Part shown: positions 25,727 through 33,174 of the stretch, piece by piece
Position numbering within the stretch: the stretch's first letter is position 1
How the letters are laid out: each line of letters opens with the position of its first letter
NCBI RefSeq assembly: GCF_006704125.1
Contig: NZ_VIGH01000001.1
Span: 62,001 to 126,000 of the forward strand
DNA from: Rhodococcus spelaei
GTDB lineage: Bacteria > Actinomycetota > Actinomycetes > Mycobacteriales > Mycobacteriaceae
Reading direction: 5' to 3'
DNA: 64,000 nucleotides
Position numbers and translations under genes: made by a program
The notes under the pieces: generated by a model
Database searches by the model: none
Told to the model about the DNA's origin: nothing
What the model saw: only the letters and a program-made list of their open reading frames with translations

Positions 25727-26845
25727 ATGAGCAACACCGACGAGTACACCGAAGCCGACGCCGCCGAGTACGAGGCCAAGCTCAACGACATCGCCACCGA
25801 CCCCACCCTGAGCCCCGACGAGAAGTTCGACGCCGCCTCCGACGCCCTGTCCGAGGAACTCGAGCAGATCGCCAACTCCACCGGCGCACCCGCCGCCACC
25901 GCCACTGCCACTGCCACCGCCCCCGAGGAGACCACCGTGACCGATCCGAACCAGAAGCTCGACGACATCGACGCCACCCTGGAAGACCTCGGCAGCATCG
26001 GCGCCGACAGCGCGCCTGCGGACTCCGGCGTCGTCGGCGACCCCGAGACCGCGTCGTACAGCACCACCACAACCACGTCGGCGACCACCTCGGCCACCAC
26101 TTCGGTGACCACCTCCGCCGAGGGCGCCCCGGCCGAGCCGGCACCCGCGGCCACCGCCACACCCGATCTGAACACCGCGATCGGCGTCGACGGCAACGTC
26201 GACTACTACTCGCCCCGCGACGTCGACCGCGACGGCAACGTCGACGTCATCCACTCCCGCGTCGACGGAATCGACACCATCACCCACGTTGACGACGACG
26301 GCAACATCACCCTCGTCGAGCAGGACACCGATCACAACGGCACCTACGAGACCGCCGCCGCCCCCCGCGCCGACGGCACCATCCGGGTCGCCGAAGACCT
26401 CGACGACGACGGGGCCGTCGACCTGGCCACCTTCCACGACCCGGCCACCGGCCGGCCTGTCCGCGAGGACGAGATCGACGGCGCCCGAATCACCGCCAGC
26501 CAGTTCGACACCGACGGCGACGGACAGCCCGACGTGCACCTGGTCGACAGCAACGGCGACGGCCGCTTCGACACGGTCGCCCTGGACACCGACGGCGACG
26601 GCATCGTCAACGCCACCCTCGTCGACACCGACGGCGACGGCAAGTTCGATCTGGTCACCTCCGACGACGACAACGACGGCAGCCAGGAGACCTACCTCAC
26701 CGCAGCCGACAACGGGGTCGGGTCGCTCGGCGACATCAGCACCTTCGAGTCGCTGATCCCCGCCGACGACAGCTACCACACCCAGTCCGGTGCCAACTCC
26801 TACGAGCCGCCGGCCGCCCACGAGGTCCCCGGCGACCTCGTCTGA
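25727..26845 (+). CDS. Acidic protein with DxDxDG calcium-binding-type repeats
   Basis: A 372-residue, very acidic protein. Residues 1-80 are helical and acidic, 80-150 are a Thr/Ala/Pro-rich linker (TTTTTSATTSATTSVTTSAE), and about 155-325 contain at least seven Asp-rich loops such as DVDRDGNVDV, DLDDDGAVDL, DTDGDGQPDV, DSNGDGRFDT, DTDGDGIVNA and DTDGDGKFDL, like EF-hand/dockerin or thrombospondin type 3 calcium loops. There is no signal peptide or membrane helix, which is unusual because such repeats are normally extracellular. Export by another route (for example type VII secretion) or a cytoplasmic calcium role is possible. It is driven by ECF promoter copy 4. Function unknown. Confidence 0.8.
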   Translation: MSNTDEYTEADAAEYEAKLNDIATDPTLSPDEKFDAASDALSEELEQIANSTGAPAATATATATAPEETTVTDPNQKLDDIDATLEDLGSIGADSAPADSGVVGDPETASYSTTTTTSATTSATTSVTTSAEGAPAEPAPAATATPDLNTAIGVDGNVDYYSPRDVDRDGNVDVIHSRVDGIDTITHVDDDGNITLVEQDTDHNGTYETAAAPRADGTIRVAEDLDDDGAVDLATFHDPATGRPVREDEIDGARITASQFDTDGDGQPDVHLVDSNGDGRFDTVALDTDGDGIVNATLVDTDGDGKFDLVTSDDDNDGSQETYLTAADNGVGSLGDISTFESLIPADDSYHTQSGANSYEPPAAHEVPGDLV

Positions 26846-26860
26846 CCCGCAGGCGACTTC

Positions 26861-26902
26861 GCGCTGCACGCACCCTGCCCTCGCACCGGGTGCGTGCAGC
26901 GC
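26861..26902. terminator. Strong stem-loop between the repeat protein and C39-like genes
   Basis: A perfect 15-base stem GCGCTGCACGCACCC (26861-26875 with 26888-26902) with a 12-base loop, 15 bases after the stop codon. It should terminate, or partly attenuate, transcription before the C39-like gene. Confidence 0.75.
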
Positions 26903-26965
26903 GGCGTATCTCGCCGCAGGCATCCCGAGCCCGCATCACCCACCGATACCGAAGGGTCCGACCCG

Positions 26966-27901
26966 ATGGACGATCTCGACCCGGACATGGGCGCTGGCGC
27001 CTGGTCCACCGCCGCCGACGTCGAGCACACCGCGGTGATCGACGAGACCCCCTCGGTCCTCGAGCCGATCCCAGCCGAGATCGACCTTGCCCCCGGCCTT
27101 CCCGACCACCCGGACCTGCCCACCGGGGACGGCACGGGGGAGCCGTCGGCCGACCTCGACGATCCGGGCCTCACAAGTCGCACGAACCTGGACGCTGAAA
27201 TCTCATCGCCGGCGGCTGCGCTGGGGCTCGACGAGATCGACCTCACCGACGACGAGCCGGAGCCCGAGCCGACACCGGCACCGACCGCGGACGACGGGGT
27301 GCACGGCAACCCCGTGGCCTGGACGTTGAACTGGTTCTACCAGCAGGTCGACGGGTACTGCGGGCCGTCCGCCGTCGCCCAGGTCGTCGCCCAGTACACC
27401 GGCGAAACCATCACCGACCCACAGCTGCTCGTCGACCGCGCCACCGAACTCGGTCTGATGGGCGATCCCGCGGAGGGGATGTCCCTGCCGAACATCGAAG
27501 CCCTGCTCGAGGACCAGGGCGTGTCGGCCACGCTGACCGACGGTTCCCTCGACGATCTGCGCGAGCGCCTCGACAACGGATACGGGGTGATTGCGATGGT
27601 CGACTCCGGGGAGATCTGGCATCCCGACCAGGAGAGCGGCGAGGACGACACCGCCGATCACGTCCTCGTGGTCGCCGGCATCGACGACACCCGTGGGGTG
27701 GTCATCCTCTCCGACCCCGGTGTGCCGTCGGGCAACCAGCTCGAAGTCCCGATCGAGCAGTTCGAGGACGCGTGGGCCGACTCCGGACACCAGATGCTCG
27801 TCACCGACGCCCCCGACGACGGCCTCATCGACCGGCCCCGCCGTGCGGCGGTGCCGGTCGACCGGTCCGCAATAATCCGCCTGGGACCGCCGCGACGATG
27901 A
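26966..27901 (+). CDS. C39-like papain-fold peptidase with acidic N-terminal region
   Basis: A 311-residue protein. Residues 1-115 are acidic, Pro-rich and probably disordered. A Peptidase_C39-like domain follows: the catalytic Cys is in DGYCGPSAVAQVVAQYTG near 131, the His in DHVLVVAGIDD near 232, and the Asp in LSDPGVP about 18 residues later. The triad is present, so protease or transglutaminase-like activity is possible. No ABC transporter module or signal peptide is attached, unlike bacteriocin-processing C39 enzymes. It lies between the calcium-repeat gene and the acidic/ECF sigma genes and shares their acidic style; those proteins are candidate substrates. GAAGGG precedes the ATG. Confidence 0.78.
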   Translation: MDDLDPDMGAGAWSTAADVEHTAVIDETPSVLEPIPAEIDLAPGLPDHPDLPTGDGTGEPSADLDDPGLTSRTNLDAEISSPAAALGLDEIDLTDDEPEPEPTPAPTADDGVHGNPVAWTLNWFYQQVDGYCGPSAVAQVVAQYTGETITDPQLLVDRATELGLMGDPAEGMSLPNIEALLEDQGVSATLTDGSLDDLRERLDNGYGVIAMVDSGEIWHPDQESGEDDTADHVLVVAGIDDTRGVVILSDPGVPSGNQLEVPIEQFEDAWADSGHQMLVTDAPDDGLIDRPRRAAVPVDRSAIIRLGPPRR

Positions 27902-27999
27902 GAGCAGGCACAATGGTCATGGCACAGGTTCGTGACCTCGACAATCCACCGAACCACACAGCCGGTGCACCGGTTCACGAGAAGACAACGAGGTGAGTG

Positions 28000-28431
28000 A
28001 TGGACCAGGACGACCCGCTGCTGACGACGCTGGGCCTGACGGACGCGCTGCCGCCACTGCCCGACGACGTGTGGGAGCGTGCCCTCACCATCGCGCTCGA
28101 CCCCACCACCCCGGCCGTCGACGCCGACCTCGTCCCGGAGATGGACGACACCCCCGTCGTTCCCGACGACGATGAGATCGTCCTCGACGACGATACGGAC
28201 GGCCTCCTGCTCGACGACGACACGGACGGACCCGAGCTCGATGCCGGCGATGCATCCGATGGCAGCGTCCGCCACGACAGCGACAGCGACGACCACGACC
28301 TGCCGGTCGATCACGGTGGCAGCATCCAGCACGACAGCGACCATGACGAGCTCCCCGGCTATCACGGCGGCATCGACCACCACGACTCGGACGCGGTCGA
28401 CCTCGGCGACTTCGGTGGCGACGTGTACTGA
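28000..28431 (+). CDS. Acidic Asp/His-rich protein upstream of the ECF sigma factor
   Basis: A 143-residue protein, family not recognised. The first 50 residues look folded (LLTTLGLTDALPPLPDDVWE then RALTIALDP). The rest is Asp-rich, with repeats of DDDTDG and then DHGG/DSD/HHDSD motifs rich in His, which could bind divalent metals. No membrane segment. Its position just before the sigma factor gene, in the same direction, makes it a candidate anti-sigma factor or co-regulator, but this is only positional; no zinc anti-sigma HxxxCxxC motif is present. GAGGTGAG precedes the ATG. Confidence 0.65.
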   Translation: MDQDDPLLTTLGLTDALPPLPDDVWERALTIALDPTTPAVDADLVPEMDDTPVVPDDDEIVLDDDTDGLLLDDDTDGPELDAGDASDGSVRHDSDSDDHDLPVDHGGSIQHDSDHDELPGYHGGIDHHDSDAVDLGDFGGDVY

Positions 28432-28566
28432 CAGTGAGGCACCCACCTGCTGCGCAATCCAGGCAAAACAGCCCTCGCGCAACGGTGTCCAGGGCCCTGC
28501 CGGGTACGATTCGCTTTCGGTGCAGCACGGGGTCATGCACCGACAGCATCAGGAACTGGGGTGGTC

Positions 28567-29115
28567 ATGGACGACGCGGAACTGCTGGCCGCGTGCCGCA
28601 CCGGTGACCACGGCGCCTTCGCCGAACTCACCAGCCGCTACCGCACCAACGCCTGGCACGTGTGCCTGCAGATCACCGGCAACCGCCACGACGCCGAGGA
28701 CGCTCTCCAGGACACCCTCATCGCCGCGTGGCAGAACCTGCACAAGTTCCGCGGCGACGCCCGATTCAACACCTGGCTGCACCGCATCGCCGCCAATGCC
28801 GCGCTCGCGCTCGTGCGGCGACGCAAGAACACCGTCACCCTCGACGACACGGACGACGATCAGGGCATCGACCTCGTCGACGACAGCGCCCCCTTCGACG
28901 ACCACATCGCCCGCGTGGACGCCGTCCACCACGCACTGAACCAGCTCCCCGAGGACTTCCGCGTCGCGATCGTCCTCGCCGAGTTCGCTGACCTGCCGTA
29001 CGCCGACATCGCCGAACACCAACAGGTCAGCGTCGCCACCGTCAAGACCCGAATCCACCGTGCGCGAAAGCAACTCGCCGAGACACTCGGTCCGATGCGC
29101 ACCTCACTGTCGTAA
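28567..29115 (+). CDS. ECF-type RNA polymerase sigma factor
   Basis: A 182-residue sigma-70 family protein with only regions 2 and 4, as in ECF sigma factors. Region 2 spans about 7-75 (AFAELTSRYRTNAWHVC, HDAEDALQDTLIAAWQNLHK, FNTWLHRIAANAAL). A linker LDDTDDDQGIDLVDDS is followed by region 4 at about 125-175 (LNQLPEDFRVAIVLAEF, LPYADIAEHQQVSVATVKTR). It is the only sigma factor in the window and lies 3-9 kb from four identical GGAAC-type promoters, so it is the best candidate to read them. No membrane anti-sigma gene follows. A TACGAT at 28503-28508 could be a housekeeping -10. Confidence 0.9.
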   Translation: MDDAELLAACRTGDHGAFAELTSRYRTNAWHVCLQITGNRHDAEDALQDTLIAAWQNLHKFRGDARFNTWLHRIAANAALALVRRRKNTVTLDDTDDDQGIDLVDDSAPFDDHIARVDAVHHALNQLPEDFRVAIVLAEFADLPYADIAEHQQVSVATVKTRIHRARKQLAETLGPMRTSLS

Positions 29116-29234
29116 GCCCGACGCAGGGACCACCGACGTGACGATGACGTCCCCCGACGGCGCCGCCTTCGGGCTGGGGAGCACGTCCGCGTTGTTCACG
29201 TCGGCTAACCTACGCATCTGAAAGACCGATTGAG

Positions 29235-29249
29235 AGGCGCATTCAGATG
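29235..29249 (+). repeat. Direct repeat flanking the cupin/MFS scar, left copy
   Basis: AGGCGCATTCAGATG; it matches 29784-29798 at 14 of 15 bases. An AACCTACG element lies 20 bases before it, exactly as before the right copy. Confidence 0.5.
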
Positions 29250-29698
29250 TCGGGCGACCCGGAGCCCGGCAGCGAACATCCGCCGCGGTCCGAGCAGGTC
29301 GCTCGCCCGTCCGCCGAGCAGCAGGAAACCACCGAAGGCCACGGCATAGGCGCTGACCACCCACTGCAGGTTCTGCGCGGAGAAACCGAGAACGCGTGCG
29401 GCACAGTCGGCGGAACGGTGAGGAAGCCGCCCTTGCCCACGGTCACGATCTCGTCGTTCACCAGGAATCGCATCGTGCCCTCCAGGACGTAGAACATCTC
29501 GGTCGCCTTGGTGTGGAAGTGCGCGGGAGCCCCCGGCGAACCCTCGCGGAACGTCGCCCTGTTCGCGGTGAGGGCGCCGCCGGTCTCGCCCGCGTCGGCG
29601 AGCAGACCGATCAGGCTCAACGCGCCATCCTGAACGACCTCAACATTCTCCGGCCGGACCAGGACTGGTGAAACTGGCTGGCTCGCAACGACGTTCAT
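29243..29698 (-). pseudogene. Truncated cupin-domain gene fused out of frame to an MFS fragment
   Basis: From the ATG at 29698 (GGGAG upstream) the first about 100 residues are a good cupin: PGAPAHFHTKATEMFYVLEG (metal-ligand HxH and E) and GGFLTVPPTVPHAF (second His). Immediately after PHAFSV the frame enters the MFS transporter fragment one base out of register and reads Cys/Pro/Gly-rich nonsense (RRTCSGWSAPM) to a stop. The last cupin strands are missing. A deletion that joined the two genes is the simplest explanation. The product may not fold. Confidence 0.75.
29261..29384 (-). pseudogene. Internal fragment of a DHA2-type MFS drug transporter
   Basis: On the minus strand about 41 codons read FSAQNLQWVVSAYAVAFGGF then LLLGGRASDLLGPRRMFAAG, the helix 2 / loop 2-3 region of EmrB/QacA-like transporters (consensus LQWVVxAYxLxFGGLLLLGGR). 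Both ends break off abruptly; no start, no other helices. It is read out of frame by the truncated cupin gene that precedes it, so it marks a deletion junction. Confidence 0.7.
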
Positions 29699-29783
29699 AG
29701 CTACTCCCATGCTGCTCGGCCCGGATCTGGCCAGGCTCTCTTGCTGACATCAATGAACCTACGACAGCAAACGACTGTCGATC

Positions 29784-29798
29784 AGGTGCATTCAGATG
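29784..29798 (+). repeat. Direct repeat flanking the cupin/MFS scar, right copy
   Basis: AGGTGCATTCAGATG; it matches 29235-29249 at 14 of 15 bases. Just before it, CGACAG-N7-CTGTCG (29762-29780) is a perfect dyad that could be the old operator of the cupin gene. Confidence 0.5.
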
Positions 29799-30139
29799 CC
29801 TACTTCATGGGTCAATTCGGGGATCGAGGTAGTGCGAGGGACTATCGCGGCCGGTTCCTTCGCAGTCGTGGCCGTTCCCCTGAAGATGGTCGACGACATG
29901 CCGGCGGAGGAGCTCGCACGCAATGTCGTGCTCGACACCAACAACTACATGGCTTGGCGCGACGTCGATTTCGCGATCATCCACTCGGGCCACAGGACCG
30001 AACACGAACTGCGCCATGACCACCTTCCCACTCCAAAGTGGTCAAGGCCGTCACCCACATCCAAGCTCCCCGCGTCACCACCGCGGGCAGACCGGCCGGT
30101 GCTCCCGGCCGCCTGGCGCTGAATGCCTCGAGCAACTAG
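29796..30139 (+). pseudogene. Degraded NAD(P)/F420-type oxidoreductase gene with frameshift
   Basis: One frame gives EVVRGTIAAGSFAVVAVPLK then MVDDMPAEELARNVVLDTNN and YMAWRDVDF; from about 30027 homology continues in another frame as HSKVVKAVTHIQAPRVTTAG then RPAGAPGRLALNASSN and a stop. Together they resemble the second half of an NADPH-dependent F420 reductase / NAD(P)-binding protein (PLK-x-DDMP, LDTNNY, KVVKAxxHIQA). The N-terminal dinucleotide-binding GxGxxG half is missing, and a frameshift separates the two pieces. It lies beside the cupin/MFS scar. Confidence 0.7.
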
Positions 30140-30223
30140 GGCGCGACGCATCCGGGGATCGGAGCCTGGACCTCTGCCGGCATCCGGACTTGCACAGTGC
30201 AGGGAACGCCGACGATCCGAGTC

Positions 30224-31840
30224 CTACCTGGCCCTGTCGGGCAGCCGCGGCGCGGTCAGAATCCGGTAGCCGAGTTCGTGCAGACGACGATGCTCGGGCC
30301 AGCGTTCGCGAGTCCATTCGGCATCCGTGTGAGCCGCGGTGATCGCCGCGGTGGTGGAGGCATGCAACTCGAATTCGAGGTCGCGGCGCAGTTCGGGAAG
30401 CTCCCCGGCCCCGGTCGTACGGGTGATCCGGGAGATGGTGTCGGAGACCTGCGCGTCCGCGTCGGACAGGATCCTGCGGTGCGCGCGGGGCAGCACGCCC
30501 CACAGCACTGCCAGCGCGACACCGACTCCGACCACGGTTTCGACGAAGCGCTCCGAGGCGGCCGCAACCAGGTCGACCGGGGTGCCGAGTACGCCGAGGA
30601 GCATCGCGAGCGGCGTGATGAACACCATCGCGAGACTGTAGTTGCGCACCAGGAACGCTTGGATGCCGGCCATCGCCGATGCCAGCACCACGACCAGCAC
30701 GACCCCGCGCAGATCGAACCACGACAGGCCCACGAGCAGGACGAGCCCGAGCACGGTACCGACGAACCGGTGCGCGGCCCGGTACGTGCCGAGGATCCGG
30801 TCGGGTCCTTGGTGCAGGATCATCGCGGCCGTGATCACCGCCCAGTCGGGCCGGCCGAACCCCAACCCGAGTGCGACGGCCCCGGCCACCGGGCCGGCGA
30901 CGAGCAGCCGCACGACAACGGTCGCCGATCGGCCCCGCGGGTGCGCTGCGCGGACGAGGCGGTAGCGAATCGACGGCCGGCGCAGCGGGATCTGCTGCTG
31001 AAGGTCATCCTCGGGGGTCGCCTCGTCGTGATCCACACCGTCGTGATCCACACCGTGCAGCGCGGTGGCGCAGCGCACGTGAGCCACCTGCAGTGTCCGC
31101 ACCAGCGAATGACCCGACCCGACGAGTCCGGCATCGTGCAGGCACTGCCATGCCGCATGCAGGTCGCGCACCGCAGCCCGGCGGCGCACCGGCGAGTTGT
31201 CCTCCAGCACAGCATCGACCGCGGCAACCGCGGCCGCGACCGCCGTCCGCTCCGGAGTGCGCGGCCGGACCAGGACACCGGACATCGCGACCACCAGTGC
31301 GGTACCCGCACCGATCGCCGTCCACGCGACGGTCTCCCCAACCGACACCCCGACGGCAGGAAGCGCGGACGCGATCTCCAGTGCCAACACCATCAGGAAG
31401 GCACCGGGCGCGCCCAGTCGCAGCGCGTCGACGACGAACGCGCACGCAGCCACCACCACCGACATCGTCAGTACGAGCGCCATCGGCGACAGCGCAGATC
31501 CGGCGGATCCGTGCACCCCCGACCCGACCGCAGCACCGATTCCCGCCAACGCGACGAGCACTGCGCCGACGATCGCGACCGTCCGCCAGCGCACGCGGTA
31601 CGGCCGGCCCTCGCCGTACACGACAGCGAAGGCACCGAGAGTCGCGATCGTGGACACCGCGCCGGCTCCGAGCGCGACGCCGCTGAGCCCGGGCAGGGCG
31701 ACCGTCACAGCAGCACGCGCGACGCCCGGCCACTGCCGGCCCTGACGCGGCACTGCCAGCATCGCCGACCACGGAGGGGCGGGGGTGGGAATCGGCAGGT
31801 CGACGACACTCGTCTGCTGATCGTCGCTACCTCGGGACAC
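30224..31840 (-). CDS. FUSC family membrane protein (aromatic-acid-exporter-like)
   Basis: A 538-residue integral membrane protein with two blocks of hydrophobic helices (about 35-200 and 310-450) separated by a soluble region, and a cytoplasmic C-terminal helix, the YccS/FUSC layout. Characteristic text is FGRPDWAVITAAMILHQGPD near residue 330, followed by RAAHRFVGTVLGLVLL. Relatives export aromatic or fusaric acids, but the substrate here is unknown. The middle contains a short His/Asp repeat (HGVDHDGVDHDEA). Transcribed alone. Confidence 0.85.
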   Translation of the reverse strand: MSRGSDDQQTSVVDLPIPTPAPPWSAMLAVPRQGRQWPGVARAAVTVALPGLSGVALGAGAVSTIATLGAFAVVYGEGRPYRVRWRTVAIVGAVLVALAGIGAAVGSGVHGSAGSALSPMALVLTMSVVVAACAFVVDALRLGAPGAFLMVLALEIASALPAVGVSVGETVAWTAIGAGTALVVAMSGVLVRPRTPERTAVAAAVAAVDAVLEDNSPVRRRAAVRDLHAAWQCLHDAGLVGSGHSLVRTLQVAHVRCATALHGVDHDGVDHDEATPEDDLQQQIPLRRPSIRYRLVRAAHPRGRSATVVVRLLVAGPVAGAVALGLGFGRPDWAVITAAMILHQGPDRILGTYRAAHRFVGTVLGLVLLVGLSWFDLRGVVLVVVLASAMAGIQAFLVRNYSLAMVFITPLAMLLGVLGTPVDLVAAASERFVETVVGVGVALAVLWGVLPRAHRRILSDADAQVSDTISRITRTTGAGELPELRRDLEFELHASTTAAITAAHTDAEWTRERWPEHRRLHELGYRILTAPRLPDRAR

Positions 31841-32050
31841 GACCGTTCAGATTAGGACGAAGATGATCCGGTACCCGAATCCGCAACCTGTAATGAGGCG
31901 CAACTCACGGGGTCGGCGCGGGATATCGGATCCCGTCATCCGGGGAGGCGGTGATCGCCCGCTGGAGTTTCACCATCCGCATTCGCCTTGGTTGGAGGCG
32001 TCCCGTTTGACGATCGCTGGACAGGACGGATTCAACGCCGGGAGCCCGAA
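31841..32050. other. Intergenic region with no recognisable gene
   Basis: A 210-base gap between the FUSC start and the stop of the PLDc_N-like gene. Both strands have short open frames, but none has a credible ribosome site or family resemblance. It should contain the FUSC promoter; I see no clear operator. Confidence 0.5.
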
Positions 32051-32266
32051 CTAGCCATCGACAGCACGGCGGCGGCGACCGAAGAACCACGCGGACGCGC
32101 CCAGCGCTGGGAGCGCGACGATGAGAGCGGACCACCAGAACTTCGATCCCAGACGATCGAGTTGGGACATGAATACCGAAACGAGAGCAGAGACAGTCAG
32201 GACCGCCCACTGGGTCACGATGCCCGTTGTGGCGAGGTCGAACCCGAGCGGGATCGTTGGATTCAT
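32051..32266 (-). CDS. Small membrane protein, PLDc_N-like
   Basis: A 71-residue protein with two membrane helices (GIVTQWAVLTVSALVSVFMS and SALIVALPALGASAWFFG) and a basic RRRR end. The two-helix hairpin with ALPALGASAWFFGRR resembles the PLDc_N domain found at the N-terminus of cardiolipin synthases and as stand-alone membrane proteins. It begins 17 bases after the DUF2716 stop codon, in the same direction, so it is the last gene of a three-gene unit. Function unknown. Confidence 0.65.
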   Translation of the reverse strand: MNPTIPLGFDLATTGIVTQWAVLTVSALVSVFMSQLDRLGSKFWWSALIVALPALGASAWFFGRRRRAVDG

Positions 32267-32282
32267 CTCGATACCGAAACTC

Positions 32283-32858
32283 CTACCGCTGGCCCGAAGG
32301 CGGGGTTTGGTTGCGCTGCACGGAATCTGGCTGTTTGCCGTCGACTCGCTTGACGGGCAGCCATGTCGCGAGGGTGCGAGCAAGTGATCCCAGGAGGCGT
32401 TCGCCGTACACGCACAGGGTTTGTTCCCAGGGGTGCCCGAATGTCCCTTCGCTGAGGTCGTCGCGCAGAAAGATGTAGTAGTCCCCGTTGGGGTAGACAG
32501 GAACCCGCCACTCGGTGTCACGGGTTGTGGCATGGACTGCCGCGTCGAGTCGGTAGCTGGTGTGCTGCCAGTCCAGCACCACGAACGTCGGGTCCTCAGC
32601 GAACTCGGTGACGAAACAGCGCAATGCCTCGGCATTCACCGCATCGAAACGGCTCGACCAGGCGCCCGCGATGTCCGCAGGCGCGGTGAGATCGAACGTG
32701 ATCGACGGTGTCGGTTCGGCAATCGCCGGCCAGTCCGATGCGGTGACGCCGGGCCGGAACCCGAACCGGTCGGTGAACCGATCCCAGTACCGATTGTCTT
32801 CCAGCGTGGTCCAGCCAGGCGGCAGCGGACTGCCGAAGTCGAGCGTGTGCCTCATCAT
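32283..32858 (-). CDS. DUF2716-type protein
   Basis: A 191-residue cytoplasmic protein. YWDRFTDRFGFRPG near residue 25 and the Trp/Tyr-rich VYPNGDYYIFLRDDLSEGTF near 125 are typical of the DUF2716 family, whose function is unknown. A strong AAGGAGG ribosome site precedes the ATG. It lies between a cold-shock-domain gene and a PLDc_N-like gene in the same direction. Confidence 0.75.
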   Translation of the reverse strand: MMRHTLDFGSPLPPGWTTLEDNRYWDRFTDRFGFRPGVTASDWPAIAEPTPSITFDLTAPADIAGAWSSRFDAVNAEALRCFVTEFAEDPTFVVLDWQHTSYRLDAAVHATTRDTEWRVPVYPNGDYYIFLRDDLSEGTFGHPWEQTLCVYGERLLGSLARTLATWLPVKRVDGKQPDSVQRNQTPPSGQR

Positions 32859-32943
32859 TGCGGCGACCTCCTTCGGCTGCCCCTCGGTCCGATCTCGCCG
32901 GGTACCACCTCCGTGAGGTTCATTGCCCGCGGCTTTGCGATCG

Positions 32944-33174
32944 TCACGGCTCCAACCGCTTTACCCGGGTCGCCCGGAACGAGTATCCGTCCTGCTCCGC
33001 CCGCTCCCAGTCGAGATCGACTGTCGCACCGACGGTCAACGCGCGGAATCCGGTCCCGTCGATGTTGCTGAAGTGCGCCCAGCAGCCGCCAGTGGTGTCC
33101 GGGGAGTCCAGCACTCCCCACCCCAGCTCGGCGTGCCACTCCCGCACCGTTCCCCTCGTCTGTCCCACGACCAT
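32944..33174 (-). CDS. Cold-shock-domain-like protein
   Basis: A 76-residue protein with a cold-shock fold pattern: GTVREWHAELGWGVLDSPD (RNP1-like, with GWGVL in place of the usual GFGFI), CWAHFSNIDGTGFRAL (RNP2-like FSNI) and VTLDW-type final strands. RNP aromatic residues are partly changed, so nucleic-acid binding is likely but may be weak or specialised. The ATG at 33174 is chosen because the domain starts right after it. It is first in a probable operon with DUF2716 and PLDc_N-like genes. Confidence 0.72.
   Translation of the reverse strand: MVVGQTRGTVREWHAELGWGVLDSPDTTGGCWAHFSNIDGTGFRALTVGATVDLDWERAEQDGYSFRATRVKRLEP

Noticed and set aside
23636-26923. A 1,095-codon open frame on the minus strand opposite the Hsp70-like and calcium-repeat genes
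   Set aside because: It is Gly/Val/Arg-rich with no domain, and is explained by codon bias of the high-GC genes on the other strand, whose protein families are clear.
27913-27996. A 27-codon ORF (MVMAQVRDLDNPPNHTAGAP onward) just before the acidic protein
   Set aside because: Weak ribosome site, no hydrophobic or motif character, and no promoter copy; it could be a leader, but the sequence alone does not support it.
31863-32054. A 63-codon plus-strand ORF in the FUSC/PLDc_N gap
   Set aside because: No ribosome site, no hydrophobic or motif pattern, and Arg/Pro-rich composition typical of chance frames in high-GC DNA.
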